In this document: positions 41,786 through 51,192 of the stretch, one piece after another | Position numbering within the stretch: position 1 is the stretch's first letter | Layout: each line of letters opens with the position of its first letter | Assembly: GCA_029562975.1 (NCBI GenBank) | Contig: JAKQTR010000031.1 | Span: forward strand, 20,185 to 84,184 | Length of the DNA: 64,000 bases | Direction of reading: 5' to 3' | Source: Acidobacteriota bacterium | Lineage (GTDB): Bacteria > Acidobacteriota > Vicinamibacteria > Vicinamibacterales > JAKQTR01 | Made by a program: the position numbers and the translations under genes | The notes under the pieces: generated by a model | The model's input: only the letters and a program-made list of their open reading frames with translations | Told to the model about the DNA's origin: nothing | Databases searched by the model: none

Positions 41786-42829
41786 TCAGCGGTCCTGATC
41801 CGAGTCGCCCAGCGTGACGTGCCAGCCGCTCGTGTCCTCGTAGAACGACGGCGGGAGCTGGACGGCATTGATCTTCGCGGTGAACTCCATCGTGGATTTC
41901 ACCGGGAAGTACCCCGAGCGCTTCAGCGACCGCGCGAAACCCGCGTGCAGGTTGAACGCCCGGATCTTGTCCGAGTTTGCCTCCCTCGCCTCCCGGTCGA
42001 CCCAGCCCAGGAGCGTCTCGAACGACGGAGCGTCGCCGGGATCGGCGAGGAAGTCCACCAGGAGCGTGACGCGGGCGCGCGCCTCCTGCAGGTGCCGGTA
42101 GACGACGTATCCGCGCAGCGCGCCGTCGCGCCTGGCGGCGACGGCGGCATACCGCACGTGCGGGGCCTCCCGGAACTTCCAGTTGAGATAGGCGGCGTCG
42201 CGGCGCACGGCGAACGCGAACCGCGGCGCCACGCGTTCCCACAGCGCCGTGAACTCGTCGCCGAAACGCTGGATGCTCTCGACGTTCGCCCGGAGCGGCC
42301 GCGGGCGCCACGCGGCGCGCACGAGGGGCAGCGTGAGCGCAGAGACGACGCGGTTGACCGGCGTTGGCCAACTCGAACGCCGCAGGGCGCGCCGCGTGAG
42401 CGGCTTCACGAAGCACGGCACGGGGCCGACATTCGGCCAACGGAGCTTCCGGAAGAGCCGGTACGACGATTCCGACAAGCCGAGGCCCAGCGCGGCGCCG
42501 ACGTGCTGCTCCCAGGTGCGGAACAGGACTTCCCCGAGGCCTTGCCGCTGGCGCTCCGGCGCGACCATGACGTCCATGCCCCACGACGCATCGATCTCCC
42601 GGCCGCCGGCCATCAGCCGGACGGGCATGGCGGCGTACTGGCCGATCACGGCCGGTCCCTCGCGCGCCACCCAGATCTGCGGGCCGTCGGGAGGGCGGTT
42701 GGGGTTGCGCGCGTATTGCCAGTCCCAGCGCAGGCGGTTCGCCTCGGCGGCGGCGTCGCCGAACACGCGCCGGTACATCGCCGTGATCTGGCGTTCGTCC
42801 TCGGGCCGGAAGGTGTCGATCGTGGCCAT
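41786..42829 (-). CDS. GNAT-fold acyltransferase-like protein
   Basis: A 347-residue protein whose N-terminal half is a GNAT domain: IDTFRPEDERQITAMYRRVFG, then MDVMVAPERQRQGLGEVLF as the acetyl-CoA loop. The C-terminal half (about 180-345) looks like a second, degenerate GNAT-like unit (RDAAYLNWKFREAP..RYAAVAARRDGALRGYVVYRH). Double-GNAT proteins of this kind occur in glycan loci next to methyltransferases and deacetylases. A transfer to an amino-sugar is likely but unproven. Confidence 0.78.
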   Translation of the reverse strand: MATIDTFRPEDERQITAMYRRVFGDAAAEANRLRWDWQYARNPNRPPDGPQIWVAREGPAVIGQYAAMPVRLMAGGREIDASWGMDVMVAPERQRQGLGEVLFRTWEQHVGAALGLGLSESSYRLFRKLRWPNVGPVPCFVKPLTRRALRRSSWPTPVNRVVSALTLPLVRAAWRPRPLRANVESIQRFGDEFTALWERVAPRFAFAVRRDAAYLNWKFREAPHVRYAAVAARRDGALRGYVVYRHLQEARARVTLLVDFLADPGDAPSFETLLGWVDREAREANSDKIRAFNLHAGFARSLKRSGYFPVKSTMEFTAKINAVQLPPSFYEDTSGWHVTLGDSDQDR

Positions 42830-42840
42830 GGCGTCGAGGG

Positions 42841-43683
42841 CTAGGGCTCCTGGCGGGCGAGGACGTACTCGATGTTCCCGACGACGATGTCCTGGATGAC
42901 CGGGGCCTCGCGCAGCCAGCGCACGAGCGGCGCGGGCGCCCGGCGGAACGTTCCCGTCAGCTGCAGCGTTTCCGCGACGATCGACAGCCCGGCCCGCCGG
43001 ATATGCTCGCGCAGGCGGGGCACGCGCACCTTCTCGAGCAGATCGTCGTCCTTGAGCCGGCCCTGCCGCGCGAGCGCGATGAAGGAGTTCTCGTGCTCGG
43101 GCTCCTGAAGGAGCCAGGGCGCGTGCCTGGCGAGGCGGACGAAGAGGCCGAACGCCGCCCGCCGGCCCACCAGCAGGTGGATCGGCACGGGGATCTTCAG
43201 CCGCGGCAGGTGCGCGCCGGCAAACGACAGGTACGGCGCCGTCGAGAGGTACATCCGGCCGCCGGGCCTGAGCACGCGCGCCAGTTCGCGGAGGTAGCGC
43301 GCCGCGTCGGCGACGTGCTCGATGACCGCATGCGAGAACACGAGGTCGAACGACGCATCCGCGAAGGGGAGCGCCTGGCCGTCCGCCTGCGCGAAGTGCA
43401 GGTTGGCCAGGCCGCGCTCGCTGGCGAGGCGTCTGCCCGCGTCCCTGAAGCGCGGCGCGAGGTCGATGCCCACGACGCGATCGGCCTCCTCGGCGAGCGA
43501 CAGGGGCATGCCCCCGCCGCCGCAGCCGGCGTCGAGGACGCGGCCGCCGAGCGTCACGCCGGCCCGCTCGAGGTAGGTGATGACTTTCGCGCTGCGGTAG
43601 TACTCGAAGAGCGCGTAGTCGTACTCGGAGCGGAAGCGCCGGGCCGCGTGCGACTTGATGGCGTCGGTGTCGATGTCCCGCAC
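42841..43683 (-). CDS. SAM-dependent methyltransferase (class I)
   Basis: A 280-residue methyltransferase. Motif I is RVLDAGCGGGGMPLSLAEEADRVVGIDLAP (about residues 43-72), followed by FDLVFSHAVIEHVADAARYLRELARVLRPGGRMYLST. The front AARRFRSEYDYALFEYYRSAKVITYLE is typical of sugar-locus enzymes. I chose GTG 43683, just after AGAGGA, over a long upstream frame that has no methyltransferase features. The 161-base gap upstream holds nothing I recognise beyond a possible TAGAAT -10 at 43784-43779. Confidence 0.85.
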   Translation of the reverse strand: MRDIDTDAIKSHAARRFRSEYDYALFEYYRSAKVITYLERAGVTLGGRVLDAGCGGGGMPLSLAEEADRVVGIDLAPRFRDAGRRLASERGLANLHFAQADGQALPFADASFDLVFSHAVIEHVADAARYLRELARVLRPGGRMYLSTAPYLSFAGAHLPRLKIPVPIHLLVGRRAAFGLFVRLARHAPWLLQEPEHENSFIALARQGRLKDDDLLEKVRVPRLREHIRRAGLSIVAETLQLTGTFRRAPAPLVRWLREAPVIQDIVVGNIEYVLARQEP

Positions 43684-43844
43684 GTGTCCTCTGCCAGCCT
43701 GCGATCCCTCCTCGCCACGGGCCGTCGTCGCTCCGGCCGCCCGGCGACACCGGAACCGCCGGTGCGGGAATCGCTCACATTCTATCCCACCAGTCCCAGC
43801 GGCGCGGGCCGGGACGCGGCTTCCGGGCGGGGCGCTCGCGCGGC

Positions 43845-45341
43845 TCACGGCTCCGGCGCGCGGGCTCGCGGCGCGTAGAGGCGGAGCCCGGCCGTGACGC
43901 CGGCCGGCTCGTAGTTCGCCAGGATCCGCGACACCACCGGCCAGCCCAGATTGCTGTTCGCATACCAGCCCCGTCCGCGCGGGCTCTCCGGATCGACGGT
44001 CAAGATCACGTGCGTGAAAACGCGTCCATCCAGGCGCGACGCCAGGTCCGCGAGCACGTCGGCCCGGCGACGGGTGACCACCCGGAGGCTGAACGGGTCC
44101 ATCACCAATGGCCGCTGGCCCGCCATGATCAGCACCTCCGGCGATTCGGACAGCACCGGGCCCGGCGACGACCTGAGCGCCTCGACGAGCGCCTCGCGTT
44201 CGCCGTGCAGGCGCCACGTCCGCTCACGGAGCTGGCGGTCCCACAGCGGCTTCAGGCAGCTCGCGGCCGATCCAAGGGCCACGACGAGGAGGAAGGCGGC
44301 GCCTGCCGTGCGCCAGCGAGGGAACCGTGCGAGCGCCCACCCGACGAGCAGGAGGCACACGGCGTACACTTCGACGAGCTGGTTCGTGTAGATCGTGCCC
44401 GGCGAAGAGAGGACGACGGAGGTCGCGCCGAACGCCGCGGGCAACAGCACCAGCGGGAGCGCCGCCGACGGCGCCCGCCACAGCGCCAGCCAGGCCGCGG
44501 CGGCGACTGAGAAGACCGCGGTGAACGCGCGGGAGGGCTTCAGCGCTTCCGAGACGAGGGCGGGAACGAGATTGCGGGCCATCTCCGCCAGGCTGGATCC
44601 GGCGAGCGCGCTCGCCTGCCACGACTCGATCGCGCGGCCGTCGCTGACGAATGACACGAGCGCGAGCATGAGGGCGACGCCAATGCCCACCGTCGCCCCC
44701 AGGCGGGCCGAGGCGCGGGCTCGCCCCGACCACGCGAGCGCGAGCACCGCGGCGCCCGGCGCGTACAGGGTCGTGGCCTTCGTCGCCGCGGCCAGCACGA
44801 AGCACAGCGCGGCGGCGCGCAGCGCCCCGCGTTGCGGCCGCTCGTGCTCGAAGGCCGGCAGCGTCCACGCGAGGCCCCAGACGACGAGCGCGGCCGCCAG
44901 CACGTCGCTCCTGATCGCAAGCAGGGTCTGCTGCACGAACTGGGGAGCGAGGCTGAGCGCGCCGAGCCCAGCCGCCAGGTGCTCGGGCAGCCCCAGCCGC
45001 AAGAGGAACCGGCGGAGGCCCAGGGCGAGCAGGACCCCCGAGGCGAGGCTCACCGCGAACCCGGCGGCCACCGGAGGCGCTCCAAGCCGCACCAGGGCGC
45101 CGATCGACGAGAAGAAGAGAGGGAAGTACCGAGTGCCTCCGTAGCCGTCGGGACCGATCAGCCCGCGGTAGAACACGCCGTGGGCGACATCGTCCGCCAG
45201 CGTCAGCCACACGCCGGTGACGACGTCGAGGTAGGAGCCCGTGATGACGGCCTGCCAGGCATGCGCCGCCAGAACCGAGCCGACGACGGCCGCCGCCAGG
45301 ACGGCCAGCGTCGGGCCGGGTGAGCGCCGCCACTGCTGCAT
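43845..45341 (-). CDS. GT39-like membrane glycosyltransferase
   Basis: A 498-residue integral membrane protein with about eleven helices and a soluble C-terminal end. The first outer loop TGVWLTLADDVAHGVFYRGLIGPDGYGGTRYFPLFFSSIGAL has the acidic residues and Y/F-P pattern of PMT/ArnT-like GT-C enzymes. These use polyprenyl-phosphate sugars outside the cytoplasm. It follows the radical SAM gene by nine bases on the same strand. Confidence 0.72.
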   Translation of the reverse strand: MQQWRRSPGPTLAVLAAAVVGSVLAAHAWQAVITGSYLDVVTGVWLTLADDVAHGVFYRGLIGPDGYGGTRYFPLFFSSIGALVRLGAPPVAAGFAVSLASGVLLALGLRRFLLRLGLPEHLAAGLGALSLAPQFVQQTLLAIRSDVLAAALVVWGLAWTLPAFEHERPQRGALRAAALCFVLAAATKATTLYAPGAAVLALAWSGRARASARLGATVGIGVALMLALVSFVSDGRAIESWQASALAGSSLAEMARNLVPALVSEALKPSRAFTAVFSVAAAAWLALWRAPSAALPLVLLPAAFGATSVVLSSPGTIYTNQLVEVYAVCLLLVGWALARFPRWRTAGAAFLLVVALGSAASCLKPLWDRQLRERTWRLHGEREALVEALRSSPGPVLSESPEVLIMAGQRPLVMDPFSLRVVTRRRADVLADLASRLDGRVFTHVILTVDPESPRGRGWYANSNLGWPVVSRILANYEPAGVTAGLRLYAPRARAPEP

Positions 45342-45350
45342 CCCGCGCCC

Positions 45351-46580
45351 TCAGCGGATCGTCGTGAGCGGGATCGTCCGGCGCCGCGCGGCGGGAGCGC
45401 CGAGGCCCGGCACGGGGTCCTTTGACAGCTCGACCTTGCAGCAGCGCCGGCATACCGGGAAGAGCTTTCGCTCCAGCAGGAGCCGGCGCAGCTCGACGTA
45501 GCGCGGGCTGTTCCAGACGTCTTCGATCGTCGAGGTCGAGAGATCGCCGACCTCGATGCGGATGAACGGGCAGAAGTACACCTTGCCGCTGAAGCCGACG
45601 CGCGCGTGCAGGAACGGATAGAGGCAGCGCCCGAGCAGCGGGGCGCCGGGCGTGTAGTAGTGCTGCACGATGGATGGCCAGACCTTCGGCCTGAAGTCGA
45701 AGAACAGGCCCTTCTCCCGGCACAGGCCCTGCAGCCGCTGCACCTGCCGCGCGACGTCGGCCGAGGCGAGGCTCGGGTCCGGCGTGACGAAGGTGGCGAT
45801 GGCGGAGCCGTCGGGCGCGCCGACGATCTTCGCGGTCTGCTCGGCCTCCTCGGGCGTGGCGAACATCAGGTGGTTGAGGCCGATGGCGTCCACGCCGAAC
45901 TCCCTGGCCACGTCGGCCATGAGGTGGAGCGAACCCAGGGTTTCCGCGGCGACGGTCGTGTTGATGCTGAGGCGCAGGGGAGCCGAGCGGCGCGCCGCCG
46001 CGGCCTGGAGGCGGCGCAGACCCGCCGCAGTGCGCTCGAACGTGCCCCGCACGCCGCGCGCCGCGTCGTGCAGGGCGCCCGGGCCGTCGACCGACACGCT
46101 GATGTGCCGCAGGAACCCCCGGCGCGCCAGCTCCGCCAGGGCGTCCGCGCGCGCATCGTCGATGATCGTGCCGTTCGTCGTCAGATAGCCGCAGACATAC
46201 CGCTTGCGCGCGAAGAGATCGAGGACCTCCATGATGTCCTTGCGCATGAAGATCTCGCCGCCCGTCAGGTTGACCTGGAGGCCGCTGCGCGCCGGGAACG
46301 CCCGGCGAATCGCCTCGAGGGGCAGCTCCTGCCTCCACTCGCCCTCGATGTTCAGCAGATCGCCGACGTAGCAGAACTCGCAGCGCAGGTTGCACCGCAT
46401 CGTGGCCTCGTACACGATGCCGGCCGGAAAGCGGTTGGCGCGGCCGCTGCCGTCCCGGGTGAAGGCCTGCACGGTGCGCTCGTACGCGCGCGAGCGCAGG
46501 CGGGCGTGCCAGCGGCTAATGGCCGGGACCGCGCGGAGCCGCGCGCGGGCGCCTCGAGAGAGCCGACGCAGGGTGCTCAT
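45351..46580 (-). CDS. Radical SAM/SPASM enzyme
   Basis: A 409-residue enzyme. The [4Fe-4S]/SAM site CNLRCEFC is near residue 63-70 (MRCNLRCEFCYVGDLL), followed by LTGGEIFMRKD. The C-terminal SPASM-type region has cysteines in GRCLYPF, VYFCPF and FPVCRRCCKVE, enough for auxiliary clusters. SPASM enzymes modify peptides, proteins or small substrates; one in a glycan locus may alter a sugar or a carrier. No small precursor peptide gene is visible next to it. The ATG lies 13 bases after a TACAAT -10-like box. Confidence 0.87.
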   Translation of the reverse strand: MSTLRRLSRGARARLRAVPAISRWHARLRSRAYERTVQAFTRDGSGRANRFPAGIVYEATMRCNLRCEFCYVGDLLNIEGEWRQELPLEAIRRAFPARSGLQVNLTGGEIFMRKDIMEVLDLFARKRYVCGYLTTNGTIIDDARADALAELARRGFLRHISVSVDGPGALHDAARGVRGTFERTAAGLRRLQAAAARRSAPLRLSINTTVAAETLGSLHLMADVAREFGVDAIGLNHLMFATPEEAEQTAKIVGAPDGSAIATFVTPDPSLASADVARQVQRLQGLCREKGLFFDFRPKVWPSIVQHYYTPGAPLLGRCLYPFLHARVGFSGKVYFCPFIRIEVGDLSTSTIEDVWNSPRYVELRRLLLERKLFPVCRRCCKVELSKDPVPGLGAPAARRRTIPLTTIR

Positions 46581-46735
46581 GTCCGTCCGGGAATTGTACC
46601 TGCAAGCTCGGGCCGGATGCGACTCGGGCGGCACGCGCGGCCGGCGGCGCCTCGGTGGGAGGGGCCGCGCGTGGTACACTGCGGGCCCGGTGGCGCCGTC
46701 GTCGGCGGGCTGCATTCCCCGGACCATTCCACGGC

Positions 46736-47869
46736 ATGGGCTTCAGGCAGTTCTTCAGATCGAACGTCGCGGTGCTCTGCGCAGTCGTCGTCGTGGAGTT
46801 CGCCCTGTTCGAGGCCGGCTTTCGCCTGAAGGGCGGGTCGGAGGCGGCACCGGAGTTCCAGCGCCTGTTCATGCCGGACCCGTACATCGGGTACCGGCTC
46901 GCACCAGGGGCGTCCGCCAGGTTCACGACCGCGGATTTCGACACGCGCATCACCATCAACCAGGCGGGAGTCCGGGACCGCGAGGTCGCGCCCAAGGCGG
47001 CCGGCGAACGCCGCATCGTCGTGCTGGGGGATTCCCTGGTGATGGCGGTGCAGGTGGAGCTCGAAGAGACGTTCACCGCGCAGCTGGAGCGGCGGCTCAA
47101 CGCCTCGGCCGCGCCGCCCCGCCGCTTCCGTGTGATCAACGCCGGCGTGCAGGGATACGGGCCGGTCGAGGAGTACCTGTTCCACCGGCACGTGACGTCG
47201 GCGCTTCGGCCCGACATCGTGATCCTCGCGCTCTATCCCGGCAACGACGCCGTCGAGGCGGGAGTCTCGGCCCGCCGGCTCGACGACGCCGGCGGCAAGC
47301 GGCCCGCGGACGACGGGCTGACGGCGTTCCAGCGCTTCACGCAGTGGCGCCGCCGCCTCATGCGCCGGAGCGTCGTCGTGCAGGTCGTCCGGCTGCGCGC
47401 GATGACACTCGTCGGCCGCTTCGGGTGGCGGCCCGAGATCGATCCTCCGCTCCGGACGTTCCTCGCCGACGCCCCGCCCGAGATCGCCAGGGGCCTCGAT
47501 GTCATGCGCGAAGCCGTGTCGCGCCTCGCCGCCCTGACCGCCCGCGAGGGGGCGAGGCTCGTCGTCGTGCTGCTGCCGGCGCGGTTCCAAGTGGACGATG
47601 GCGACTACGGCAGGCTGAAGGAGATCGTCGCGCGGTCGGGGAAGATCCTGGAGCGCGACGGGGCGACGCGCCGGTTCAAGGCCGCGCTGGCCGGCGTCGG
47701 GGCCCCGGTGTTCGACGCGCTGCCCCCGCTGCGGGAGGCGGCGAAGACGTCGGGCGTCTTCATGCAGTCCACGGCGCACTTCACGCCGTACGGACACGCG
47801 AGGCTCGCCGAGATCGTGGAGCGGTTCCTGCGGGAGGCCGGGCTCGTGGGAGACGGAGAGGGGCGGTGA
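46736..47869 (+). CDS. SGNH/GDSL hydrolase-like protein of an O-acetylation pair
   Basis: A 377-residue protein with one N-terminal membrane helix (about residues 9-27) and an extracytoplasmic SGNH domain: VLGDSLVMA (the serine block), PGNDAVE (Asn block) and STAHFTPYGHARLAE with the catalytic-type histidine. Such proteins pair with MBOAT acyltransferases in surface polysaccharide O-acetylation. The stop overlaps the MBOAT GTG start by four bases. TACACT at 46675-46680 is a possible -10. Confidence 0.82.
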   Translation: MGFRQFFRSNVAVLCAVVVVEFALFEAGFRLKGGSEAAPEFQRLFMPDPYIGYRLAPGASARFTTADFDTRITINQAGVRDREVAPKAAGERRIVVLGDSLVMAVQVELEETFTAQLERRLNASAAPPRRFRVINAGVQGYGPVEEYLFHRHVTSALRPDIVILALYPGNDAVEAGVSARRLDDAGGKRPADDGLTAFQRFTQWRRRLMRRSVVVQVVRLRAMTLVGRFGWRPEIDPPLRTFLADAPPEIARGLDVMREAVSRLAALTAREGARLVVVLLPARFQVDDGDYGRLKEIVARSGKILERDGATRRFKAALAGVGAPVFDALPPLREAAKTSGVFMQSTAHFTPYGHARLAEIVERFLREAGLVGDGEGR

Positions 47870-49332
47870 TCTTCAACTCGCTCCACTTCGCGGCGTTCTT
47901 CCTCGTCGTCTACGCCGTCTACCGGGTCGTGCCGCACCGCGGCCAGAACTGGCTGCTGCTCGCGGCCGGCTACTACTTCTACGCCTCGTGGGATCCGCGC
48001 TTCCTCGGCCTGCTGATCGCCGTGACGCTGGCGGCCTACGCGTGCGGGCTCCTCCTCGGCCGAACCGCGGACCGCGGCCGCCGCAAGGGCCTGCTCGCCG
48101 CGGGCCTCGCTTTCAATCTCGCCGTGCTGGGGTTCTTCAAGTACGCCGGGTTCTTCGCCGAGAACCTGCAACGCCTCCTCGCCCTGGCGGGCTGGCGCGC
48201 CGACGCGGTCACCTTGCGCGTGATCCTCCCGGTCGGCATCTCGTTCTACACGTTCGTGGCCATGGGCTACCTCATCGACGTGTTCCGCCGGCAAGCCGAG
48301 CCGGCCCGGAACCTCCGCGATTTCGCGGTCTTCATCGGGTTCTTCCCCACGCTCCTGGCGGGGCCCATCATGCGATCGTCCGGGCTGCTGCGGCAGATCG
48401 CCTCGCCCCGCTCGCTGGCGCCGGTCGCGGCAGCCGAAGGGCTCTGGCTGATCCTCTGGGGCGCCTTCAAGAAGATGTTCGTGGCCGACAACCTCGCGCG
48501 CGCCGTGGACGGCGTGTTCGCCGCGGGGCACGAGCCGTCGGGACTGGCCGTCGTGCTGGGCACCGTGGCGTTCGCGTTCCAGATCTACGGCGACTTCTCG
48601 GGCTACACGGACATCGCCCGCGGCACGTCCAGGCTCCTCGGCATCGACCTGAAGGTGAACTTCCGCTTCCCGTATTTCGTGACGACGCCCCAGGGGTTCT
48701 GGGCGAACTGGCACATCACCCTCTCAGAGTGGCTGCGCGACTACCTCTTCCTGCCGGTCAGCTACGCCGCGTCGCGGCGGCTGGACGGCGTGCGCTGGCT
48801 GGGCCAGCGGGACGACTTCTGGATCTACGCCTCGGCGACCCTCGTGACGATGCTCGCCGCCGGTCTCTGGCACGGCGCGGCCTGGACGTACGTCGCCTGG
48901 GGGGCGTACCAGGGGCTGCTGCTGGTGGCCTTCAGGTTCGCTGCCAGGCGTCGGACGCGGCGAACGGCGGGGCCGCGGCCGTGGCGGTTCCAGTGGCGCG
49001 ACGCGCCGGCCGCCCTGTTCATGTTCGCGCTGACGTGCGGCGGCTGGCTGCTCTTCCGCGCGGCGTCGCTGCAGCAGGCGCTGCAGTTCGCCGGCCGGAT
49101 CGTCACCGGGTTCGCCCCGTCCTGGAACGACGCCGAGGCCGTCGGCCTGCCGCTCGCCGTCTATGCAGGGCCGCTCCTGGCCGTGCACCTCGCCGAAGCC
49201 AGGCGCGGCACGCTCGACGTCGTCCGGTCGTGGCCCCGTGTCTGGCGCTTCGCCGCCGTCGTGGCGCTGCTGTACGCAATCGTCCTCTTCGGGGACTTCG
49301 AGGGCAGCGAGTTCCTCTACTTCCAGTTCTGA
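47866..49332 (+). CDS. MBOAT O-acyltransferase, AlgI-like
   Basis: A 488-residue membrane protein with about eleven helices. It has the AlgI/DltB-type blocks FFKYAGFF, GISFYTFVAMGYLIDVFR, FPTLLAGPIMR, and QIYGDFSGYTDIARG..LLGI, FPYF..TPQGFWANWHITLSEWLRDYLF. The catalytic histidine is in AAGLWHGAAWTYVAWGAYQG. MBOATs pass acetyl groups across the membrane to the SGNH partner. The GTG start is inside the stop of the preceding gene. Confidence 0.92.
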   Translation: MIFNSLHFAAFFLVVYAVYRVVPHRGQNWLLLAAGYYFYASWDPRFLGLLIAVTLAAYACGLLLGRTADRGRRKGLLAAGLAFNLAVLGFFKYAGFFAENLQRLLALAGWRADAVTLRVILPVGISFYTFVAMGYLIDVFRRQAEPARNLRDFAVFIGFFPTLLAGPIMRSSGLLRQIASPRSLAPVAAAEGLWLILWGAFKKMFVADNLARAVDGVFAAGHEPSGLAVVLGTVAFAFQIYGDFSGYTDIARGTSRLLGIDLKVNFRFPYFVTTPQGFWANWHITLSEWLRDYLFLPVSYAASRRLDGVRWLGQRDDFWIYASATLVTMLAAGLWHGAAWTYVAWGAYQGLLLVAFRFAARRRTRRTAGPRPWRFQWRDAPAALFMFALTCGGWLLFRAASLQQALQFAGRIVTGFAPSWNDAEAVGLPLAVYAGPLLAVHLAEARRGTLDVVRSWPRVWRFAAVVALLYAIVLFGDFEGSEFLYFQF

Positions 49333-49401
49333 CGCGAAGCGGGCGCCATCGCATCCCGCCGGGCATGCGCGAAGCGAGCGGGGTCCGGTCCGCCGTCCGC
49401 G

Positions 49402-51192
49402 CTACCTCCCGGGAGTCAGCACCCGGAGTTCGCCGCCGCTGAACACGAACCAGATGAAGTGACGGGCGTCGTCGCCTGACAGGGCCTGGCGGATCGTCAG
49501 GGAAGAGCCATCCGGAACGGCTTCGAACGGCCCGAGGGGGTTCGTCAGCCGCGTCGGCCCGGCCTTGTCGATCGCCACGACAAAATGCCGGAGATCCGTG
49601 GAGGTGAGAAAGCCGCCGGCGTACCGGCGCGTCCGGAGCGTGAGGACGCCCTCCCGAAGAGAGGCGTCGATTGTCGGCGTGTCGTACGCGGTTCTCACCA
49701 GCGTCGAGAGGCCTTCGGGCGCGCATCCCGCGAGCGACTCCAGCGCCTCGTGATTGAGGTTGGCGTGCACCCCCCGCGGGCGCACCGGGGCCGTGGCCAG
49801 CACGATCCGAGCCCCCCGGCATCCCGGCCCGGCCGCCTGAGCGATGGCGGCCGCTGCTTCTGCCGTCATGCCCGACGCCCAGACCCAGTCGCGCCCCCTG
49901 GCCGCGATCTGCCCGCCTAGGGCCGCAATCAGCACGGCCCCCAGCACGCGGACGGGAACCGAGTCGCGGCGCAGGACGGTGATGAGGATCCGCGCCGCGA
50001 AGATCGCCACCGGCACCGACGCCAGGTACAGGTAGCGGGGGCCTTCCGTCATGCTCGACACGGGCAGCAGCGCCGCAGCCAGGAACCACGCGAGAAACGC
50101 GGGGGCCGCCCCGGAGGCCATCCGGCTGGCCGCTCCAATCACGCCGACCGCGGCCGCGCCTCCAGCGAGTCCGATCCACCACGGCAGCGGCGTGAGCCAG
50201 CGATCGGGCGACACGGGCGACACGAGGTGGATCGCGGCGAATCCCAGCGAAGCGAAGGCCCCGCGCAAGGCCGCCGCCGGCGGCCACGCGGCAGCCAGAA
50301 TCCCGAGCGCCCCGAGCGCTGAAGCAGCCGCGGCGGCGAGTGGCCGACGCCGGTCCCACATCCACCGGCGCACGCCGGCGGACCCTGGGTGGGCAAGCGC
50401 CAGCTGCAGGCCCAGCAGGACGGCAAAGGCCAGGAGCTTCGGGAGCCTCGACGCGCCTCCAGCGGGGGGAAGCCCGGAGGCTTGACGGAGGAACGTGTAG
50501 ACCAGCGCCGCGCCGCCCATCCAGGCGAGCACGCGCAGCAGGACGGCGGGAGACTCCCGCCTGATGAGCCATGCGTAGGCGAAGACGACGACCGGAAAGG
50601 CGACGGCCGACTCCTTCGACAGGAGGGCGGCCAGATAGAGGAGGGCGCACGCAGCGCACCGGAGCGAGCGGCCCTGCAGCAGCAGCAGCGAGCCGAGCGC
50701 CAGGCACGCCGCCAACAGGTCGAAGCGGGCCGACATCCAGTAGACGGCTTCGTGGTTGGCCGGATGAAGGCCGAAGATCGCGGCCGCCACGAGGCCGGCG
50801 GCCGGACCCGCCAGGCGCGTCGCGAGGGCCCAGACGAGCCACATGTTGGCTACGTGCAGCGCCAGAGACGTCAGGTGGTAGGCGGCCGGCCAGTCCCGCC
50901 AGAACGACCAGTCCACGGCGAACGAGAGGAAACCGAGAGGGCGGTAGTAGTCGTAGTACGGCTGCGAAAAGAACGCCAGCGCTCCCTGCACGCCCGGCGT
51001 CCGAGCGAGCCTCTGCAGGATCATGAAGTCGTCGGACACGAACCCGAATCCCGCGGCTGCGGCCGACAGGTACGAGGCTGCGACAACCAGGAACACGAAG
51101 GCCGCCATCCGCGCCGGCGCGGCGGACCGGCGGACCCGCGCGCCGGGCCTCGCCTGCTCCAGCGGCCCGCCGACGGCGTGCGTGTCGGACAC
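49402..51192 (-). CDS. TMTC-like GT-C membrane protein
   Basis: A 596-residue protein with about eleven helices. The first loop carries FVSDDFMI with a D-D pair, then YYDYYRPLGFLSFAVDW, and IFGLHPANHEAVYWMSARFDLLAA. The last pattern is close to the HP.HTEAV....R.DLLA motif of TMTC-type O-mannosyltransferases, although the TPR tail of those proteins is missing and a beta-rich end replaces it. The GTG start abuts the stop of the next gene. The 69-base gap to the MBOAT gene separates convergent ends and is unremarkable. Confidence 0.7.
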   Translation of the reverse strand: MSDTHAVGGPLEQARPGARVRRSAAPARMAAFVFLVVAASYLSAAAAGFGFVSDDFMILQRLARTPGVQGALAFFSQPYYDYYRPLGFLSFAVDWSFWRDWPAAYHLTSLALHVANMWLVWALATRLAGPAAGLVAAAIFGLHPANHEAVYWMSARFDLLAACLALGSLLLLQGRSLRCAACALLYLAALLSKESAVAFPVVVFAYAWLIRRESPAVLLRVLAWMGGAALVYTFLRQASGLPPAGGASRLPKLLAFAVLLGLQLALAHPGSAGVRRWMWDRRRPLAAAAASALGALGILAAAWPPAAALRGAFASLGFAAIHLVSPVSPDRWLTPLPWWIGLAGGAAAVGVIGAASRMASGAAPAFLAWFLAAALLPVSSMTEGPRYLYLASVPVAIFAARILITVLRRDSVPVRVLGAVLIAALGGQIAARGRDWVWASGMTAEAAAAIAQAAGPGCRGARIVLATAPVRPRGVHANLNHEALESLAGCAPEGLSTLVRTAYDTPTIDASLREGVLTLRTRRYAGGFLTSTDLRHFVVAIDKAGPTRLTNPLGPFEAVPDGSSLTIRQALSGDDARHFIWFVFSGGELRVLTPGR

